Below are positions 9,020 through 18,611 of a stretch of DNA of 64,000 nucleotides, one piece after another. The stretch is from an uncultured Alphaproteobacteria bacterium (GTDB lineage: Bacteria > Pseudomonadota > Alphaproteobacteria > Methylaequorales > Methylaequoraceae). The stretch's first letter is position 1, and every line of letters begins with the position of its first letter. The notes beneath the pieces are model-generated. The model was not told the origin of the DNA, did no database searches, and saw nothing but the letters and a program-made list of their open reading frames with translations. The translations under genes and the position numbers were made by a program. Where the stretch lies: the NCBI GenBank assembly GCA_902536655.1, contig CACAYF010000004.1, positions 48,705 to 112,704 on the forward strand, written 5' to 3'.

Positions 9020-9782
9020 AAATTTTACCTTTAAATGATGTGCTTTCTAAAGCCATTTTTCTTTTTTCTATAATTCCAGATTTATACCCTAATCTTCCTG
9101 AAATTATAGCTAACTTCATAGCATTAGCCATACTTATTGGATCTAATGATCTTGCAACAGAAGAATTTAATAAAACTCCATCAAATCCCATTTCCATTAT
9201 TTTTGTGGCATCACTTGGTTTACCAATTCCGGCATCAATAAATATTTTTCCAGAGCACATTCTTCTAATAATTTCTAGATTATGTTCATTTCTTACTCCG
9301 AGTCCTGATCCGATTGGAGATACTAAAGGCATAACTATTTCACAACCTAGATCCTCTAATCTTTTACAAAGAATTGGATCATCAGAGCAGTATACAAAAA
9401 CTCTAAAATTTTTTTTTACCAGGTTCTTACATGCATCAAACAACTCAATAGGGTCAGGTAATAACATTTCTTTGTCACTAATCAATTCAAGTTTTATCCA
9501 ATTCGTTTGAAGAGTTTCTCGAGCTAATTCTGCTGTTAAAATTGCTTCTTTTTGAGTAAAACAACCTGCAGTATTTGGTAAGAAAGAATATTCCTTACTT
9601 AGTTGATCTAAAAAATTTTCTGCGGAAGACAAATTTAGTCTTCTTATTGCAACTGTGATTATTTGTGTTTCAGAAATTTCCAAGGACTTATTCATAACAT
9701 CTAAATTAGGATAGAGAGATGTACCCATAATCAAACGAGAATTAAATTTTTTTCCATCAATTACTAAATAATCTGATTTCAT
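9009..9782 (-). CDS. thiG: Thiazole synthase ThiG
   Basis: Forms the thiazole phosphate of thiamine from deoxyxylulose 5-phosphate, dehydroglycine and ThiS thiocarboxylate. 257 residues, TIM barrel. Signatures: LIMGTSLYPN near 18-26, TAGCFTQKEA at 71-80, the Schiff-base lysine K97 in NWIKLEL, and the phosphate-binding end FIDAGIGKPSDA and GFDGVLLNSSVA. It is third in a thiO-thiS-thiG operon, three bases after thiS. thiF, thiH and other usual partners are not in the window; ThiO makes the dehydroglycine instead of ThiH. Confidence 0.95.
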   Translation of the reverse strand: MKSDYLVIDGKKFNSRLIMGTSLYPNLDVMNKSLEISETQIITVAIRRLNLSSAENFLDQLSKEYSFLPNTAGCFTQKEAILTAELARETLQTNWIKLELISDKEMLLPDPIELFDACKNLVKKNFRVFVYCSDDPILCKRLEDLGCEIVMPLVSPIGSGLGVRNEHNLEIIRRMCSGKIFIDAGIGKPSDATKIMEMGFDGVLLNSSVARSLDPISMANAMKLAIISGRLGYKSGIIEKRKMALESTSFKGKISNF

Positions 9783-9785
9783 AAA

Positions 9786-10016
9786 TCACCCCCCAAAAAA
9801 TGGAGCAACAATTTCAATTTTGTCTTGAAAGTTTATTTTTTTTTTTTTCCATTTATATCTCTCAATTAACTGATTATTTACAGCTACAGCAATTTTTGAT
9901 TCCTTCAGAACAGATTTGTTAAGAAAGATTTCAATTAAATCCTCTAAATAAGGTTCTTTAAGTTCACAAATAAAATTCTTGCCATTAATAAAGTATTTAT
10001 TTTTTAAGTTCTTCAT
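9786..10016 (-). CDS. thiS: Sulfur carrier protein ThiS
   Basis: Ubiquitin-like carrier of the sulfur atom for thiazole synthesis; its C-terminal glycine is thiocarboxylated. From ATG at 10016 it is 76 residues and ends VAPFFGG with the obligatory Gly-Gly. A longer reading opens at 10097 but that extension lies inside the thiO coding end and does not resemble ThiS, so 10016 is chosen. It sits between thiO and thiG with short spacers. It is slightly longer than typical ThiS (about 65-70 residues) because of a small N-terminal extension. Confidence 0.88.
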   Translation of the reverse strand: MKNLKNKYFINGKNFICELKEPYLEDLIEIFLNKSVLKESKIAVAVNNQLIERYKWKKKKINFQDKIEIVAPFFGG

Positions 10017-10038
10017 AATTAAATGATAAACTAAAAAA

Positions 10039-11133
10039 TTATAAATTAAATCTTTTAGGGGAAAAAAATTTGTGTTCTTTTGCAATGTTTTCCTCAAATA
10101 TATATTGTGAAATAATTTGTGAAGTAATCGGAGCTAATAAAATTCCATTCCTATAGTGACCGAAATTACAAATTATATCTGGTGAAACTGATTCTAATGG
10201 TCCAATAATTGGATTTCCGTCGTAAACTGCTGGACGCAGACCTACCTTTATTTCATTCAAAGTTACATCCTCAAGTTTTGGTAAAGATTCCCACAATGAA
10301 TTAGTTAAAAAAAACAATTCATCCATTTTTACAGAACTATCAAAACCCTTTTCTTCCTCAGTTGCACCAACAGCTAAAATTTCATTTTCCCTTTGAGCAA
10401 TATAAATATTCTTAAACCAAAGATTGTGATTGAATTTTAATAATGGGGCCTTGAGTAACAACGAAATTCCTTTAAGTGGTCTTGTAGGAAATTTAATTCC
10501 AAAAGAATTATATATTATTTCATTACTCCAAACTCCGCATGAAATGACAACCTTATCAAAGCCAAAACTTTTATCATTTAATAATATTTTTTTTTTCTTT
10601 ATGGTTATACTTTTTATTTTCTTTTCATAAATTATTTCTCCTCCTAATCCCAAAACTTCTTTAATAAGAAAGTTCTTATAAAGCATTGGGTTTACCTGAT
10701 TTTGTTTATCACAGAATAAGGATCCAACAATATTAGAGTTTAGAAATGGCTCCATCCTTAGAGTCTCATTTTTTGATAGAATAATCGAATCATAACCTAA
10801 AGTTTCAAAAAACTTTTGCTTAAACCTTAATTTTTCTTCATCATCTTTATTAAGAGCTATCATTAAGGAAGAATTATTTTTCAATCCCACGATTTTAGAA
10901 AAATTCGTATTTTTTTGGAGTTTCTCCCAAATAATTTTGGATTCTATCATTAGATCAAAAAGTTTTCTTTCAAGGGGCTTAGCCTCTATAAGAGGTGCTA
11001 ACATCCCTACTGAAGCGATGGTGGATTTTGCTTTAATATCGCTTGTGTCAAAAATTTTTACTTTTTTTCCTTTATTCAATAAATCGTACCCTAAAGATAG
11101 TCCAATAATACCTGCACCTAAAATTATGATCAT
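10039..11133 (-). CDS. thiO: Glycine oxidase ThiO
   Basis: FAD-dependent DAO-family enzyme that oxidises glycine to dehydroglycine for thiazole synthesis. From ATG at 11133 it is 364 residues (a TTG at 11142 would add three). The N-terminal FAD motif IIILGAGIIGLSLGYDL is followed by a middle substrate domain and a C-terminal GLRPAVYDGNPIIGPL plus HYRNGILLAPITSQII, both typical of ThiO/DadA-type oxidases. It is first in the thiO-thiS-thiG operon. The 65-base divergent region to msrB is too short to hold a TPP riboswitch, and none is visible. Confidence 0.92.
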   Translation of the reverse strand: MIIILGAGIIGLSLGYDLLNKGKKVKIFDTSDIKAKSTIASVGMLAPLIEAKPLERKLFDLMIESKIIWEKLQKNTNFSKIVGLKNNSSLMIALNKDDEEKLRFKQKFFETLGYDSIILSKNETLRMEPFLNSNIVGSLFCDKQNQVNPMLYKNFLIKEVLGLGGEIIYEKKIKSITIKKKKILLNDKSFGFDKVVISCGVWSNEIIYNSFGIKFPTRPLKGISLLLKAPLLKFNHNLWFKNIYIAQRENEILAVGATEEEKGFDSSVKMDELFFLTNSLWESLPKLEDVTLNEIKVGLRPAVYDGNPIIGPLESVSPDIICNFGHYRNGILLAPITSQIISQYIFEENIAKEHKFFSPKRFNL

Positions 11134-11198
11134 AAAAAACAATAAACTGTAAATATTTTTATTTTAATTTATAATAACTTTATTATATGTGAATTAGA

Positions 11199-11579
11199 AT
11201 GAGGAAATCAGAATTAAAATTTAAACTATCAGAACTTGCATTTCAAGTCACTCAAAATGCTGCAACGGAACCCCCTTTTACGGGTGAATTCTTCGATTTT
11301 TTTGAAGATGGTGTATATAAGTGCATATGTTGTGATGTTACACTATTTAGCTCGGAACACAAGTTTAACTCCTCCACTGGTTGGCCTAGTTTTTATTCAT
11401 GTATCAATGAGGGAGTAATTGATGAAATTGAGGACAATACATTTGGAATGAAAAGAGTTGAAGTTGTTTGTTCTAACTGTAAAGCACATCTTGGGCATGT
11501 GTTTGATGATGGACCAAAACCATCTTCTAGAAGATACTGTATTAATTCAGTTGCATTGAGCTTTACAAAAAATGATTGA
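11199..11579 (+). CDS. msrB: Peptide-methionine (R)-S-oxide reductase
   Basis: Repairs methionine-R-sulfoxide in proteins. 126 residues, MsrB-only. It has the two zinc-binding CxxC pairs (KCICCDV and VCSNCKA), STGWPSFY, HLGHVFDDGP and the catalytic-cysteine end RRYCINSVALSF with the reactive Cys near residue 117. The last seven bases overlap the hemA start, so the two are translationally coupled. A repair enzyme next to tetrapyrrole synthesis fits oxidative-stress handling, but that link is only inference. Confidence 0.95.
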   Translation: MRKSELKFKLSELAFQVTQNAATEPPFTGEFFDFFEDGVYKCICCDVTLFSSEHKFNSSTGWPSFYSCINEGVIDEIEDNTFGMKRVEVVCSNCKAHLGHVFDDGPKPSSRRYCINSVALSFTKND

Positions 11580-12870
11580 TTATTTAGAAATTTTTAAAAA
11601 AAGTTTAGACAAACTTAAATACGAAGGCAATTATAGAGTTTTTGCTGATCTAGAAAAATTAGCTGGAAATTTTCCTCAAGCCTTGAACTATAAAGACAAC
11701 TCAGTATCAGAAGTTACAGTTTGGTGTAGCAACGATTACTTGGGAATGAGTCAAAATAAGGATGTTCTAGAGAATATGACCAATGCTTTAAAAAAAGTTG
11801 GTGCTGGTTCTGGGGGAACTAGAAATATTTCTGGGACCAATCATTATCATGTTCTTCTAGAAAGAGAACTTTGCTATCTACATCAAAAAGAGGCCGCACT
11901 TTTGTTTAACTCTGGATATTTAGCTAACCAAGCTACCTTATCAACATTAGGTAAAAAAATTCCTAATTGCGTATTTTTTTCTGATGAAAAAAACCATGCA
12001 TCTATGATTCAGGGTATAAAAAACTCAGGTGCAAAAAAGGTAATCTTTAAACATAATAATTTAAATGATTTAGAAAAAAATCTCCAAAAATTCCCGAAAT
12101 CTCAGCCTAAAATAATTGCATTTGAATCTGTTTATTCTATGGATGGCGATTTTTCACCTATAAGAAGCATCAGTAATCTTGCTAAAAAATATAATGCCTT
12201 AACTTTTTTGGACGAAGTTCACGCGGTCGGAATCTATGGAGAACGAGGAGCAGGAGTAGCTGAACGAGACAAAGTCATGGATCAAGTAGACATAATACAG
12301 GGAACTTTAGCAAAAGCTTTCGGAGTCATTGGTGGTTATATAACTGCAAAAAAAGAAACAATTGATTTCGTAAGAAGTTTTTCCTCTGGTTTCATTTTTA
12401 CGACTTCTTTACCTCCTTGTATTGCCGCTGGCGCTTACGCATCTATCAGACATTTAAAGTTTTCCTCATCAGAGAGAGAAAAGTTGTTTAAAGTTGTAAA
12501 GGACCTAAAGAGTTCACTCAAAAAAAATAATATACCCTTTATAGATAATAACAGTCATATCATTCCAGTTATCATAGGCGACCCCTTACTTTGTAAAAAA
12601 GCAAGCCAAATATTGCTTGATGATTTCCAGGTATACGTTCAACCAATAAACTATCCGACAGTGCCTAAGGGTGAAGAAAGGTTAAGAATTACTGCTTCTC
12701 CCCAACATACGCCAAAGATGATCAAAAAACTTGTGACGGCTTTGTGTTCTGTGTATAAAAACCTTGAGATCAACAAATCGATACCCGTCTCACTTGATAA
12801 AGACTCTGTAGCGCCTAGCACAACTAACCTTGCGTCTAGCAATGTTAATGCCCCTATACCAGCATCCTAA
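11572..12870 (+). CDS. hemA: 5-aminolevulinate synthase
   Basis: PLP enzyme that condenses glycine with succinyl-CoA to 5-aminolevulinate, the alphaproteobacterial (Shemin) route to heme. 432 residues. GAGSGGTRNISGTNHYH (78-93), DEVHAVGIYG (214-223) and the PLP lysine K248 in GTLAKAFG are clear, and these distinguish ALAS from the related KBL/BioF enzymes. The last 30 residues or so are a low-complexity Ser/Asn/Pro tail. It follows msrB with an overlap, and faces pdxH with one base between the stop codons. Presence of ALAS supports an alphaproteobacterial host. Confidence 0.95.
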   Translation: MIDYLEIFKKSLDKLKYEGNYRVFADLEKLAGNFPQALNYKDNSVSEVTVWCSNDYLGMSQNKDVLENMTNALKKVGAGSGGTRNISGTNHYHVLLERELCYLHQKEAALLFNSGYLANQATLSTLGKKIPNCVFFSDEKNHASMIQGIKNSGAKKVIFKHNNLNDLEKNLQKFPKSQPKIIAFESVYSMDGDFSPIRSISNLAKKYNALTFLDEVHAVGIYGERGAGVAERDKVMDQVDIIQGTLAKAFGVIGGYITAKKETIDFVRSFSSGFIFTTSLPPCIAAGAYASIRHLKFSSSEREKLFKVVKDLKSSLKKNNIPFIDNNSHIIPVIIGDPLLCKKASQILLDDFQVYVQPINYPTVPKGEERLRITASPQHTPKMIKKLVTALCSVYKNLEINKSIPVSLDKDSVAPSTTNLASSNVNAPIPAS

Positions 12871-12871
12871 T

Positions 12872-13441
12872 CTATGGTGAAAGCATCTTTCTTTGCCAAA
12901 CTTTGTTTCTTAAAAAATAAACTTCACGCTGGTGCAATCTAAAGTTACCTTGCTGCCAAAATTCAAATTCCTTTGGTTGTATTTTTATTCCAACCCAATA
13001 ATCTGGTCTTGGAACATCGGAGCCTTTGAACATTTTTTCAAACTTTTTTTCTCTTTGCTTTAAGTAGCTGAATGATTTTATTTGAGAAGACTGATCAGAT
13101 GCCCATGCGCCAATTTGGCTACCTCTTGGTCTTGAGGCAAAATATTTGTCGGATGTTTTATCGTCAACAATACTACCTTTACCAACAATCCTTATCTGCT
13201 TATGAATGGATTCCCAATAAAAACACATAGAAAGTTTCTTATTGTATTTGAAATGACTGCCTTTGTTACTATTTAAGTTTGTAAAGAAAACAAAACCATC
13301 TTCAAGGATTAATTTTAAAAGAACCATTCGCGTGTGTGGTTGTCCCTTATTTTCAGTTCCAAGAGCAAAGGCGGTATGGTCGAAGGTATGGTTTTTTTTT
13401 GCAAGATTAAACCACATATTAAATTTTTTAAAAGGATTCAT
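12872..13441 (-). CDS. pdxH: Pyridoxine/pyridoxamine 5'-phosphate oxidase
   Basis: FMN enzyme that oxidises PNP or PMP to pyridoxal 5'-phosphate, the cofactor of neighbouring HemA. From ATG at 13441 it is 189 residues; the open frame extends to 13492 but the extra 17 residues do not look like the family. Motifs: HTRMVLLKLI and FVFFTNLNSNKG (FMN binding), FYWESIHKQIRIVGK, SRPRGSQIGAWAS and the C-terminal PDYWVGIKIQPKEFEFWQQG with RLHQRE. It is divergent from fabI and convergent with hemA at one base distance. Confidence 0.93.
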   Translation of the reverse strand: MNPFKKFNMWFNLAKKNHTFDHTAFALGTENKGQPHTRMVLLKLILEDGFVFFTNLNSNKGSHFKYNKKLSMCFYWESIHKQIRIVGKGSIVDDKTSDKYFASRPRGSQIGAWASDQSSQIKSFSYLKQREKKFEKMFKGSDVPRPDYWVGIKIQPKEFEFWQQGNFRLHQREVYFLRNKVWQRKMLSP

Positions 13442-13513
13442 TATGTATTTTATGTTAAAAATATTATATAAGAGTAAATAACTGTTAATCAATAAGTTTG
13501 CTAAGGATCAAAG

Positions 13514-14326
13514 ATGGACTCACTAATAAAATTAAATGGTAAAAAAGGCTTAATTCTTGGAATAGCTAATGAAAAATCAATAGCATGGGGAATTGCAGAA
13601 AAGTTAAGTCAGTGCGGAGCAGAACTGGCATTTTCATATGTTAATGAGTCTATAAAAAAAAGAGTTCTTCCACTAGCAGAAAAATGTAAATCACAAATAG
13701 TTCTTGAATGCGACGTAACTTCTGATTCAAGCATTGATAATTTTTTTACGGAATTATCAGGAATTTGGGAGTCGTTTGATTTTCTTGTCCACTCCATTGC
13801 ATTTTCCGACAAAAATCAATTAAAAGGTGACTATGTAGATACTTCCAGAGAAAATTTTATTAATACACTTGACGTATCTTGTTATTCATTTACTGCTTTA
13901 TGTCAAAGAGCTCAACATTTTATGAAAGCAGGAGGTCAAATACTAACACTTTCATATCTTGGTGCTGAAAGAGTAATGCCACATTATAATGTGATGGGTA
14001 TAGCAAAGGCGGCATTAGAAACTAGCGTAAAATACATGGCGGTTGATCTCGGTAAAAAAAATATTAGAGTTAATGCAATATCAGCTGGACCTATAAAAAC
14101 TTTAGCTGCGTCAGGAATTTCTGATTTCAGATACATATTAAAATGGAATGAATATAATTCACCATTAAAAAGAGTCACTTCAATAGATGAAGTTGGTAAA
14201 AATTCGGTGTACCTTTTATCAGACTTGTCATCAGGAGTAACCGGAGAAATAGTTCATGTAGACTGTGGATACCATGTTGTTGGCATGAAATCTGTTGATG
14301 CACCAGATATTACTGTAGAACGCTGA
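13514..14326 (+). CDS. fabI: Enoyl-ACP reductase (NADH), FabI
   Basis: Last reductive step of fatty-acid elongation. 270 residues, short-chain dehydrogenase fold. [13 protein letters not shown] (16-28) is the FabI form of the nucleotide loop; the catalytic Tyr-x6-Lys is Y158 and K165 in [26 protein letters not shown] follows. Two bases separate it from aroC, the usual fabI-aroC pairing of alphaproteobacteria. Confidence 0.95.
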   Translation: MDSLIKLNGKKGLILGIANEKSIAWGIAEKLSQCGAELAFSYVNESIKKRVLPLAEKCKSQIVLECDVTSDSSIDNFFTELSGIWESFDFLVHSIAFSDKNQLKGDYVDTSRENFINTLDVSCYSFTALCQRAQHFMKAGGQILTLSYLGAERVMPHYNVMGIAKAALETSVKYMAVDLGKKNIRVNAISAGPIKTLAASGISDFRYILKWNEYNSPLKRVTSIDEVGKNSVYLLSDLSSGVTGEIVHVDCGYHVVGMKSVDAPDITVER

Positions 14327-14328
14327 GC

Positions 14329-15399
14329 ATGACTGGAAGTTCAATTGGACAACTTTTTAAAGTAACAACTTGGGGCGAAAGCCATGGCGAAGCCTTAGGA
14401 TGTGTTATAGAAGGCGTTCCTCCAAACTTAAAAATTGATGAAAAATATATACAAAGTTTTTTAGACAGAAGAAAACCTGGTCAGTCTAAATTCACAACAC
14501 AAAGAAAAGAAGATGACAGAGTCAAAATTTTATCCGGTTTATTTGATAAAAAGACAACTGGCACACCAATATCAATGATTATTTACAATTCTGATCAAAA
14601 ATCAAAAGATTACAGTGACATAAAAAATAAATTTAGACCTGGTCATGCAGATTACACTTATCAAATGAAATACGGTATCAGAGATTTTCGTGGAGGAGGA
14701 AGAGCGTCAGCGAGAGAAACAGCCATGCGAGTTGCTGCAGGGGCAATAGCACACAAAATTTTAGGAAAAAAAATTAAGATTAGAGGTGCTTTAATCCAAA
14801 TAGGTGAAAAAAAAATAAATTATAACAATTGGAACTGGAAAGAAGTGGAAAAGAATAACTTCTTTTGTCCTGACAAGAATATTTTAAAAACTTGGGAAGA
14901 TTATGTTATGAAAATACGAAAAGAAGGATCTTCAATTGGTGCCGTCATTCAAATTACTGCATCTGGTGTCCCTCCAGGTTTAGGAGAACCAGTTTTTTCA
15001 AAAATTGACGCTCTCTTAGCGCAAGGCATAATGAGCATTCCAGCAGTAAAAGGGGTTGAAATCGGAAATGGTTTTAAAAGTGCAGCATTAAGAGGTGAAC
15101 AAAATGCTGATGAGATGAAATATCAAAACAATAAAGTTATATTCGAATCTAACAACTCTGGAGGAACCCTTGGAGGAATTTCTTCTGGTCAGGATATTGT
15201 GGTAAAATTTGCAGTAAAACCGACTAGTTCAATTCTCAAAGAGAGAAAAACAGTAAATCTTGCCAATAAAAATACAATTATTAAAACAAAGGGAAGACAT
15301 GATCCTTGTGTTGGTATAAGAGCCGTTCCTGTTGGTGAAGCTATGGTAGCAATTGTATTAGCAGATTTATTTTTATTGAACCAAAAAAACAAAATTTAA
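14329..15399 (+). CDS. aroC: Chorismate synthase
   Basis: FMN-dependent conversion of EPSP to chorismate, the branch point of aromatic amino acids and folate. 356 residues. [17 protein letters not shown] near 16-32, the [10 protein letters not shown] segment, [19 protein letters not shown] and the C-terminal [18 protein letters not shown] are the three family signatures. It is co-directional with fabI at two bases and overlaps the convergent tlyA gene by four bases. Confidence 0.96.
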   Translation: MTGSSIGQLFKVTTWGESHGEALGCVIEGVPPNLKIDEKYIQSFLDRRKPGQSKFTTQRKEDDRVKILSGLFDKKTTGTPISMIIYNSDQKSKDYSDIKNKFRPGHADYTYQMKYGIRDFRGGGRASARETAMRVAAGAIAHKILGKKIKIRGALIQIGEKKINYNNWNWKEVEKNNFFCPDKNILKTWEDYVMKIRKEGSSIGAVIQITASGVPPGLGEPVFSKIDALLAQGIMSIPAVKGVEIGNGFKSAALRGEQNADEMKYQNNKVIFESNNSGGTLGGISSGQDIVVKFAVKPTSSILKERKTVNLANKNTIIKTKGRHDPCVGIRAVPVGEAMVAIVLADLFLLNQKNKI

Positions 15400-16160
15400 T
15401 TTTTTACATATATAAAAAACTCTTTATTGCCCTTTTGACCAGTAATGGGACTATCAATAATGTTTAAATGTTCGCAATCAAAATTTTGTCTGAACCAAAA
15501 AATTAATTCTTCACAAATCCTGTTATGAATTCTTGAATCTTTTATTATACCACCTCGACCTACTTCATTTTTTTTTGCTTCAAACTGAGGTTTTATCAAG
15601 CTCAATATTTCAAATTTTCTCTTCAATAATTTCTTTACAGGTAAAATTACTTTTTTTAAAGAAATAAAACTCACATCGCATACAACCAAATCCAATAATT
15701 CTGGAATTGTATTTGTATTGAGCTCCCTTGCATTAGTTCTTTCAAATAAAATAACCTTTTCAGAATTTCTTAAACGCCAATCTAGTTGGCCATAACCAAC
15801 GTCAACTGCATACACTTTTTTTACTCCCATTTTTATGAGAACATCTGTAAATCCCCCTGTTGAACAACCAATATCAAGGGAAATTTTTTTACTTACATTA
15901 ATGTCAAATTTTTTTAATGCATGACTTAATTTTATACCACCTCGAGAAACCCAATAATTGTTATCCTTTTTTAGTTCAATTGTTTTATTACACCTTAAAA
16001 TTTTTCCAGGTTTTAAAACTTTTTCATTATCAACAAACACTTTTCCTGAAATTATTAAAGCCAAAGCTTGATTCCGAGATTCAACCAATTCCAGCTCTTT
16101 AAGAATAAAGTCTATTCTTTGTTTGTCTAAATTTTCTGGGATAATTTTACGAATAAACAT
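15396..16160 (-). CDS. tlyA: TlyA-family rRNA 2'-O-methyltransferase / hemolysin-like protein
   Basis: 254 residues with an S4 RNA-binding domain at the N-terminus ([19 protein letters not shown], about 14-75) and an FtsJ/RrmJ-type SAM methyltransferase domain from about 80 ([17 protein letters not shown], then YGQLDWRLR and [11 protein letters not shown]). In characterised members it methylates ribosomal RNA. It directly follows ispA: the ATG at 16160 touches the ispA stop. In many alphaproteobacteria dxs lies between ispA and tlyA; it is not here. Confidence 0.92.
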   Translation of the reverse strand: MFIRKIIPENLDKQRIDFILKELELVESRNQALALIISGKVFVDNEKVLKPGKILRCNKTIELKKDNNYWVSRGGIKLSHALKKFDINVSKKISLDIGCSTGGFTDVLIKMGVKKVYAVDVGYGQLDWRLRNSEKVILFERTNARELNTNTIPELLDLVVCDVSFISLKKVILPVKKLLKRKFEILSLIKPQFEAKKNEVGRGGIIKDSRIHNRICEELIFWFRQNFDCEHLNIIDSPITGQKGNKEFFIYVKN

Positions 16161-17039
16161 TCAATTGTTTCTTGAAATTACAAAGTTAGTTAAATCTATA
16201 ATTGTATTTGCTCTTTTGCCGTATGATTTTAAAATTTGTTTTGAATTGTGTATCAAATCTTCTGACTTTTTTTTTGCATCTTCTTTTCCTAAGAAAGAAA
16301 TTAAAGTTTCTTTACCCCTTGATAAATCCTTCTTTGTTTTTTTACCCATTAGTTTTTCGTTACCTTCGATATCCAGTAAATCGTCTTTAATCTGAAATGC
16401 TAAACCTAAATTGTTTGCAAATTTTTCAAAATGCCTCAGATTTTTTTGTTCAGAAAGAATTGGACCTGCAACACAAGAAAATCTGAAGAGTTCTCCTGTT
16501 TTAAGTTTTTGAAGCATCAAAATTTCACTTAAATTCAACTTTTTCTTTTCAGCATCTAAATCTAGCATTTGTCCTCCTACCATCCCATTTGCTCCAGAGG
16601 CTTTTGATAGTTCATTAATCAAGTTACACCTGACATTAGCATTTGGATGAGTTTTCTTATCAGATAAAATTTCAAAAGCCAATGATTGGAATGCATCTCC
16701 CACTAATATGGCTGTAGCATCATCATATTTTTTATGACATGTCATATGCCCTCTACGCAAATCATCATCATCCATCGCAGGGAGATCGTCATGAATCAAT
16801 GAATAACAATGAATAAATTCAATTGCAGCGGCAGCTCTAAAAGCCATAACTTTCTTAACATTAAATATTTTGGATATTTCAATTAAAAATAAAGGTCTAA
16901 GTCTTTTACCTCCTACCTTAATCGAATATTTCATAGCATTATGAAGTTTCTCTGAATATTTTTTTTTTGGGAGAAGTTTTAAAAAAAAATCATCAAATTC
17001 TATTGCAAATTTTGAGATAAATCTCTCTATTTTAGACAT
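16161..17039 (-). CDS. ispA: Farnesyl/geranyl diphosphate synthase
   Basis: Trans-prenyltransferase making the C15 (or C10) isoprenoid diphosphate. 292 residues. The first aspartate-rich motif is SLIHDDLPAMDDDDLRRG (D84, D85 and D90), the second is FQIKDDLLDIEG near 220; GGKRLRPL at 43-50 binds diphosphate. It feeds cell-wall carrier and quinone synthesis and also supplies CrtE (27260-28336), which elongates to C20. It is second in xseB-ispA-tlyA, two bases after xseB. Confidence 0.94.
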   Translation of the reverse strand: MSKIERFISKFAIEFDDFFLKLLPKKKYSEKLHNAMKYSIKVGGKRLRPLFLIEISKIFNVKKVMAFRAAAAIEFIHCYSLIHDDLPAMDDDDLRRGHMTCHKKYDDATAILVGDAFQSLAFEILSDKKTHPNANVRCNLINELSKASGANGMVGGQMLDLDAEKKKLNLSEILMLQKLKTGELFRFSCVAGPILSEQKNLRHFEKFANNLGLAFQIKDDLLDIEGNEKLMGKKTKKDLSRGKETLISFLGKEDAKKKSEDLIHNSKQILKSYGKRANTIIDLTNFVISRNN

Positions 17040-17041
17040 AT

Positions 17042-17266
17042 TTATTCACTATTTTTTGATTTATCCAATACATTTTTGATTTTCATTTCTGCATCTTTCA
17101 GTTTTTTTTCACAAAAGTTTTTAAGTAAAATTCCTTGTTCATAATACTTAATAGAGTCATCAAGCGTAACGTTACCATTTTCCAATAATTCTGTAATTTT
17201 TTGGAGCTTATTGAAGGCATCCTCATAGGTTAAATTGTCTATTTTTTTATCGAGTAAATCGTTCAT
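17042..17266 (-). CDS. xseB: Exodeoxyribonuclease VII small subunit
   Basis: Small subunit of the single-strand-specific exonuclease VII. 74 residues with LTYEDAFNKLQKITELLENG and LDDSIKYYEQGILLKNFCEKKLKDAE-like helices; this LEx(2)ExG...L..YE.G pattern defines the family. It heads the xseB-ispA-tlyA string, a position seen throughout proteobacteria. xseA is not in the window. Confidence 0.92.
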   Translation of the reverse strand: MNDLLDKKIDNLTYEDAFNKLQKITELLENGNVTLDDSIKYYEQGILLKNFCEKKLKDAEMKIKNVLDKSKNSE

Positions 17267-17283
17267 TTGGAATTAATCAAAAA

Positions 17284-17517
17284 TTAATATTTTTGCAGTT
17301 TAAAGTACATATTTTTTTCGTTCGTAGAATTCATTTCTAATACTTTTATTTTAATATTGTTACAAAGTTCTTTTATATCTCTATCAGCTTTTGGATCATC
17401 TGTATTTACTTCAAGAATATCACCTTTATTAATTTCCTTAAATTTTTTGGAAATTTTCAATACTGGTATCGGACATTTGTAGCCTTTAAGATTCAAAAAA
17501 TAAACTTTTTTCTTCAT
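17284..17517 (-). CDS. TusA-like sulfur carrier protein
   Basis: Small sulfur-relay protein. From ATG at 17517 it is 77 residues; the frame opens at 17544 but the nine extra residues are not family-like. The active-site motif CPIPVLK follows LNLKGYK near residues 7-18, so the persulfide-carrying cysteine is present. DILEVNTDDPKADRDI is the usual second half. TusA itself acts in tRNA 2-thiouridine formation, but many paralogues serve other sulfur pathways, so no gene symbol is given. It is divergent from the ABC-importer operon that starts at 17614. Confidence 0.87.
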   Translation of the reverse strand: MKKKVYFLNLKGYKCPIPVLKISKKFKEINKGDILEVNTDDPKADRDIKELCNNIKIKVLEMNSTNEKNMYFKLQKY

Positions 17518-17543
17518 ATTGCATTCATCAAAAAAAACTAGCA

Positions 17544-17571
17544 TTGACAGACATTTTAAATAAAGTATAGA
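17544..17571 (+). promoter_or_regulatory. Sigma-70-type promoter of the ABC-ExbBD-TonB operon
   Basis: A perfect -35 hexamer TTGACA (17544-17549) is followed after 16 bases by TATAGA (17566-17571), about 43 bases before the ATG at 17614. It is the best consensus promoter in the window and lies in the divergent gap between the TusA-like gene and the binding protein gene. Position and match are seen; activity is inferred. Confidence 0.7.
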
Positions 17572-17613
17572 AAGTACAATATATTTATTAATAAGGAAAT
17601 ATTATTTGGAATT

Positions 17614-18609
17614 ATGATTAAAAATATTTTAAACAAATCACTTTTTATAACCAATGTTTTGTTTCTTACTTTGATCTTTAACATTTGTTTCTCTTATCTC
17701 CATGCCAATACATTAAGAATTGGATCTTTACAATATGGTAGTGTTAATTGGGAGCTTAAATTAATTAAAGAGCTCAGTATGGACAAAAATAATGATCTAA
17801 ATATTGAGATAGTCGAATTAGCAAGTAAGAATGCTGCAGCTGTTGCGCTTCAAGGTGGAGCAGTTGATCTCATAGTAACAGATTGGTTTTGGGTATCAAG
17901 ACAAAGAAATGAAGGTAGAGAATTTGCTTTCGTTCCACATTCGATGGCAGCTGGTGGTCTGATAGTATCGAAAGATTCAAACATAAAAAATGAGGGGGAT
18001 TTGGAAGGAAAAAAAATAGGCATTGCTGGTGGTCAAGTTGACAAAGGTTGGTTGATATTTAGAGCATATTTCAAAAAAGAATACGGAAAAGAGCTTAAAG
18101 ATGTTAGTAGACAAATATTTGGTGCTCCACCTCTATTAAACAAAAAGATTGAACAAGATAGTTTTGACGCAATCCTTACCTATTGGCCTTACCAAGCAAA
18201 GCTCTTAACAAACGAAAAATTTACTAAAGTTATAAATATTACTGACATCTTGAATAAGTTAAATCTTCCTAAAGGTATTCCAGTAATTGGGTGGGTTTTC
18301 AAAGAGCAATGGGCAGAACAGAATAAAGAATTACTTAAAAATTTCTTTAGAACATCAAAAGATGCAAAAAAATTGATGCTCGAATCGGACGAGATATGGG
18401 AAAAAGTAAGACCATTTATGAATGCAAAAAATGATCAGCTCTTTAAAAATCTCAGAGATATATATAGAGAAGGTATTCCGTCAAATGATTTTTCAATGGA
18501 CCAAATTAATGGTTCAAAAAAACTTTACTCTATACTTTCAGAAGTTGGAGGAAGAGAACTTGTAGGTAAAGCCAAAGAATTATCCCCTGGAACATTCTGG
18601 GTAGAATAA
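17614..18609 (+). CDS. ABC importer periplasmic binding protein, NMT1/SsuA-like
   Basis: 331 residues with an N-terminal signal peptide (hydrophobic stretch about 10-30, likely cleaved near LHA). The mature part starts TLRIGSLQYGSVNWEL and has the NMT1/THI5-like fold pattern: VALQGGAVDLIVTDWFWVS, AAGGLIVSKDSNIKN, LEGKKIGIAGG and DAILTYWPYQA. Such proteins bind small organic or inorganic solutes (nitrate, sulfonates, pyrimidines, others). The substrate here cannot be read from sequence. I recall similar binding proteins near PQQ-dependent alcohol dehydrogenase genes in other alphaproteobacteria, but no such enzyme lies in this window. It is first in an operon of seven genes ending with tonB. 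Confidence 0.82.
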   Translation: MIKNILNKSLFITNVLFLTLIFNICFSYLHANTLRIGSLQYGSVNWELKLIKELSMDKNNDLNIEIVELASKNAAAVALQGGAVDLIVTDWFWVSRQRNEGREFAFVPHSMAAGGLIVSKDSNIKNEGDLEGKKIGIAGGQVDKGWLIFRAYFKKEYGKELKDVSRQIFGAPPLLNKKIEQDSFDAILTYWPYQAKLLTNEKFTKVINITDILNKLNLPKGIPVIGWVFKEQWAEQNKELLKNFFRTSKDAKKLMLESDEIWEKVRPFMNAKNDQLFKNLRDIYREGIPSNDFSMDQINGSKKLYSILSEVGGRELVGKAKELSPGTFWVE

Positions 18610-18611
18610 TA

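Noticed and set aside
9040..9510. 156-codon frame on the plus strand inside thiG
   Set aside because: Antisense to a well-supported thiG with all motifs; no ribosome site and no recognisable domain.
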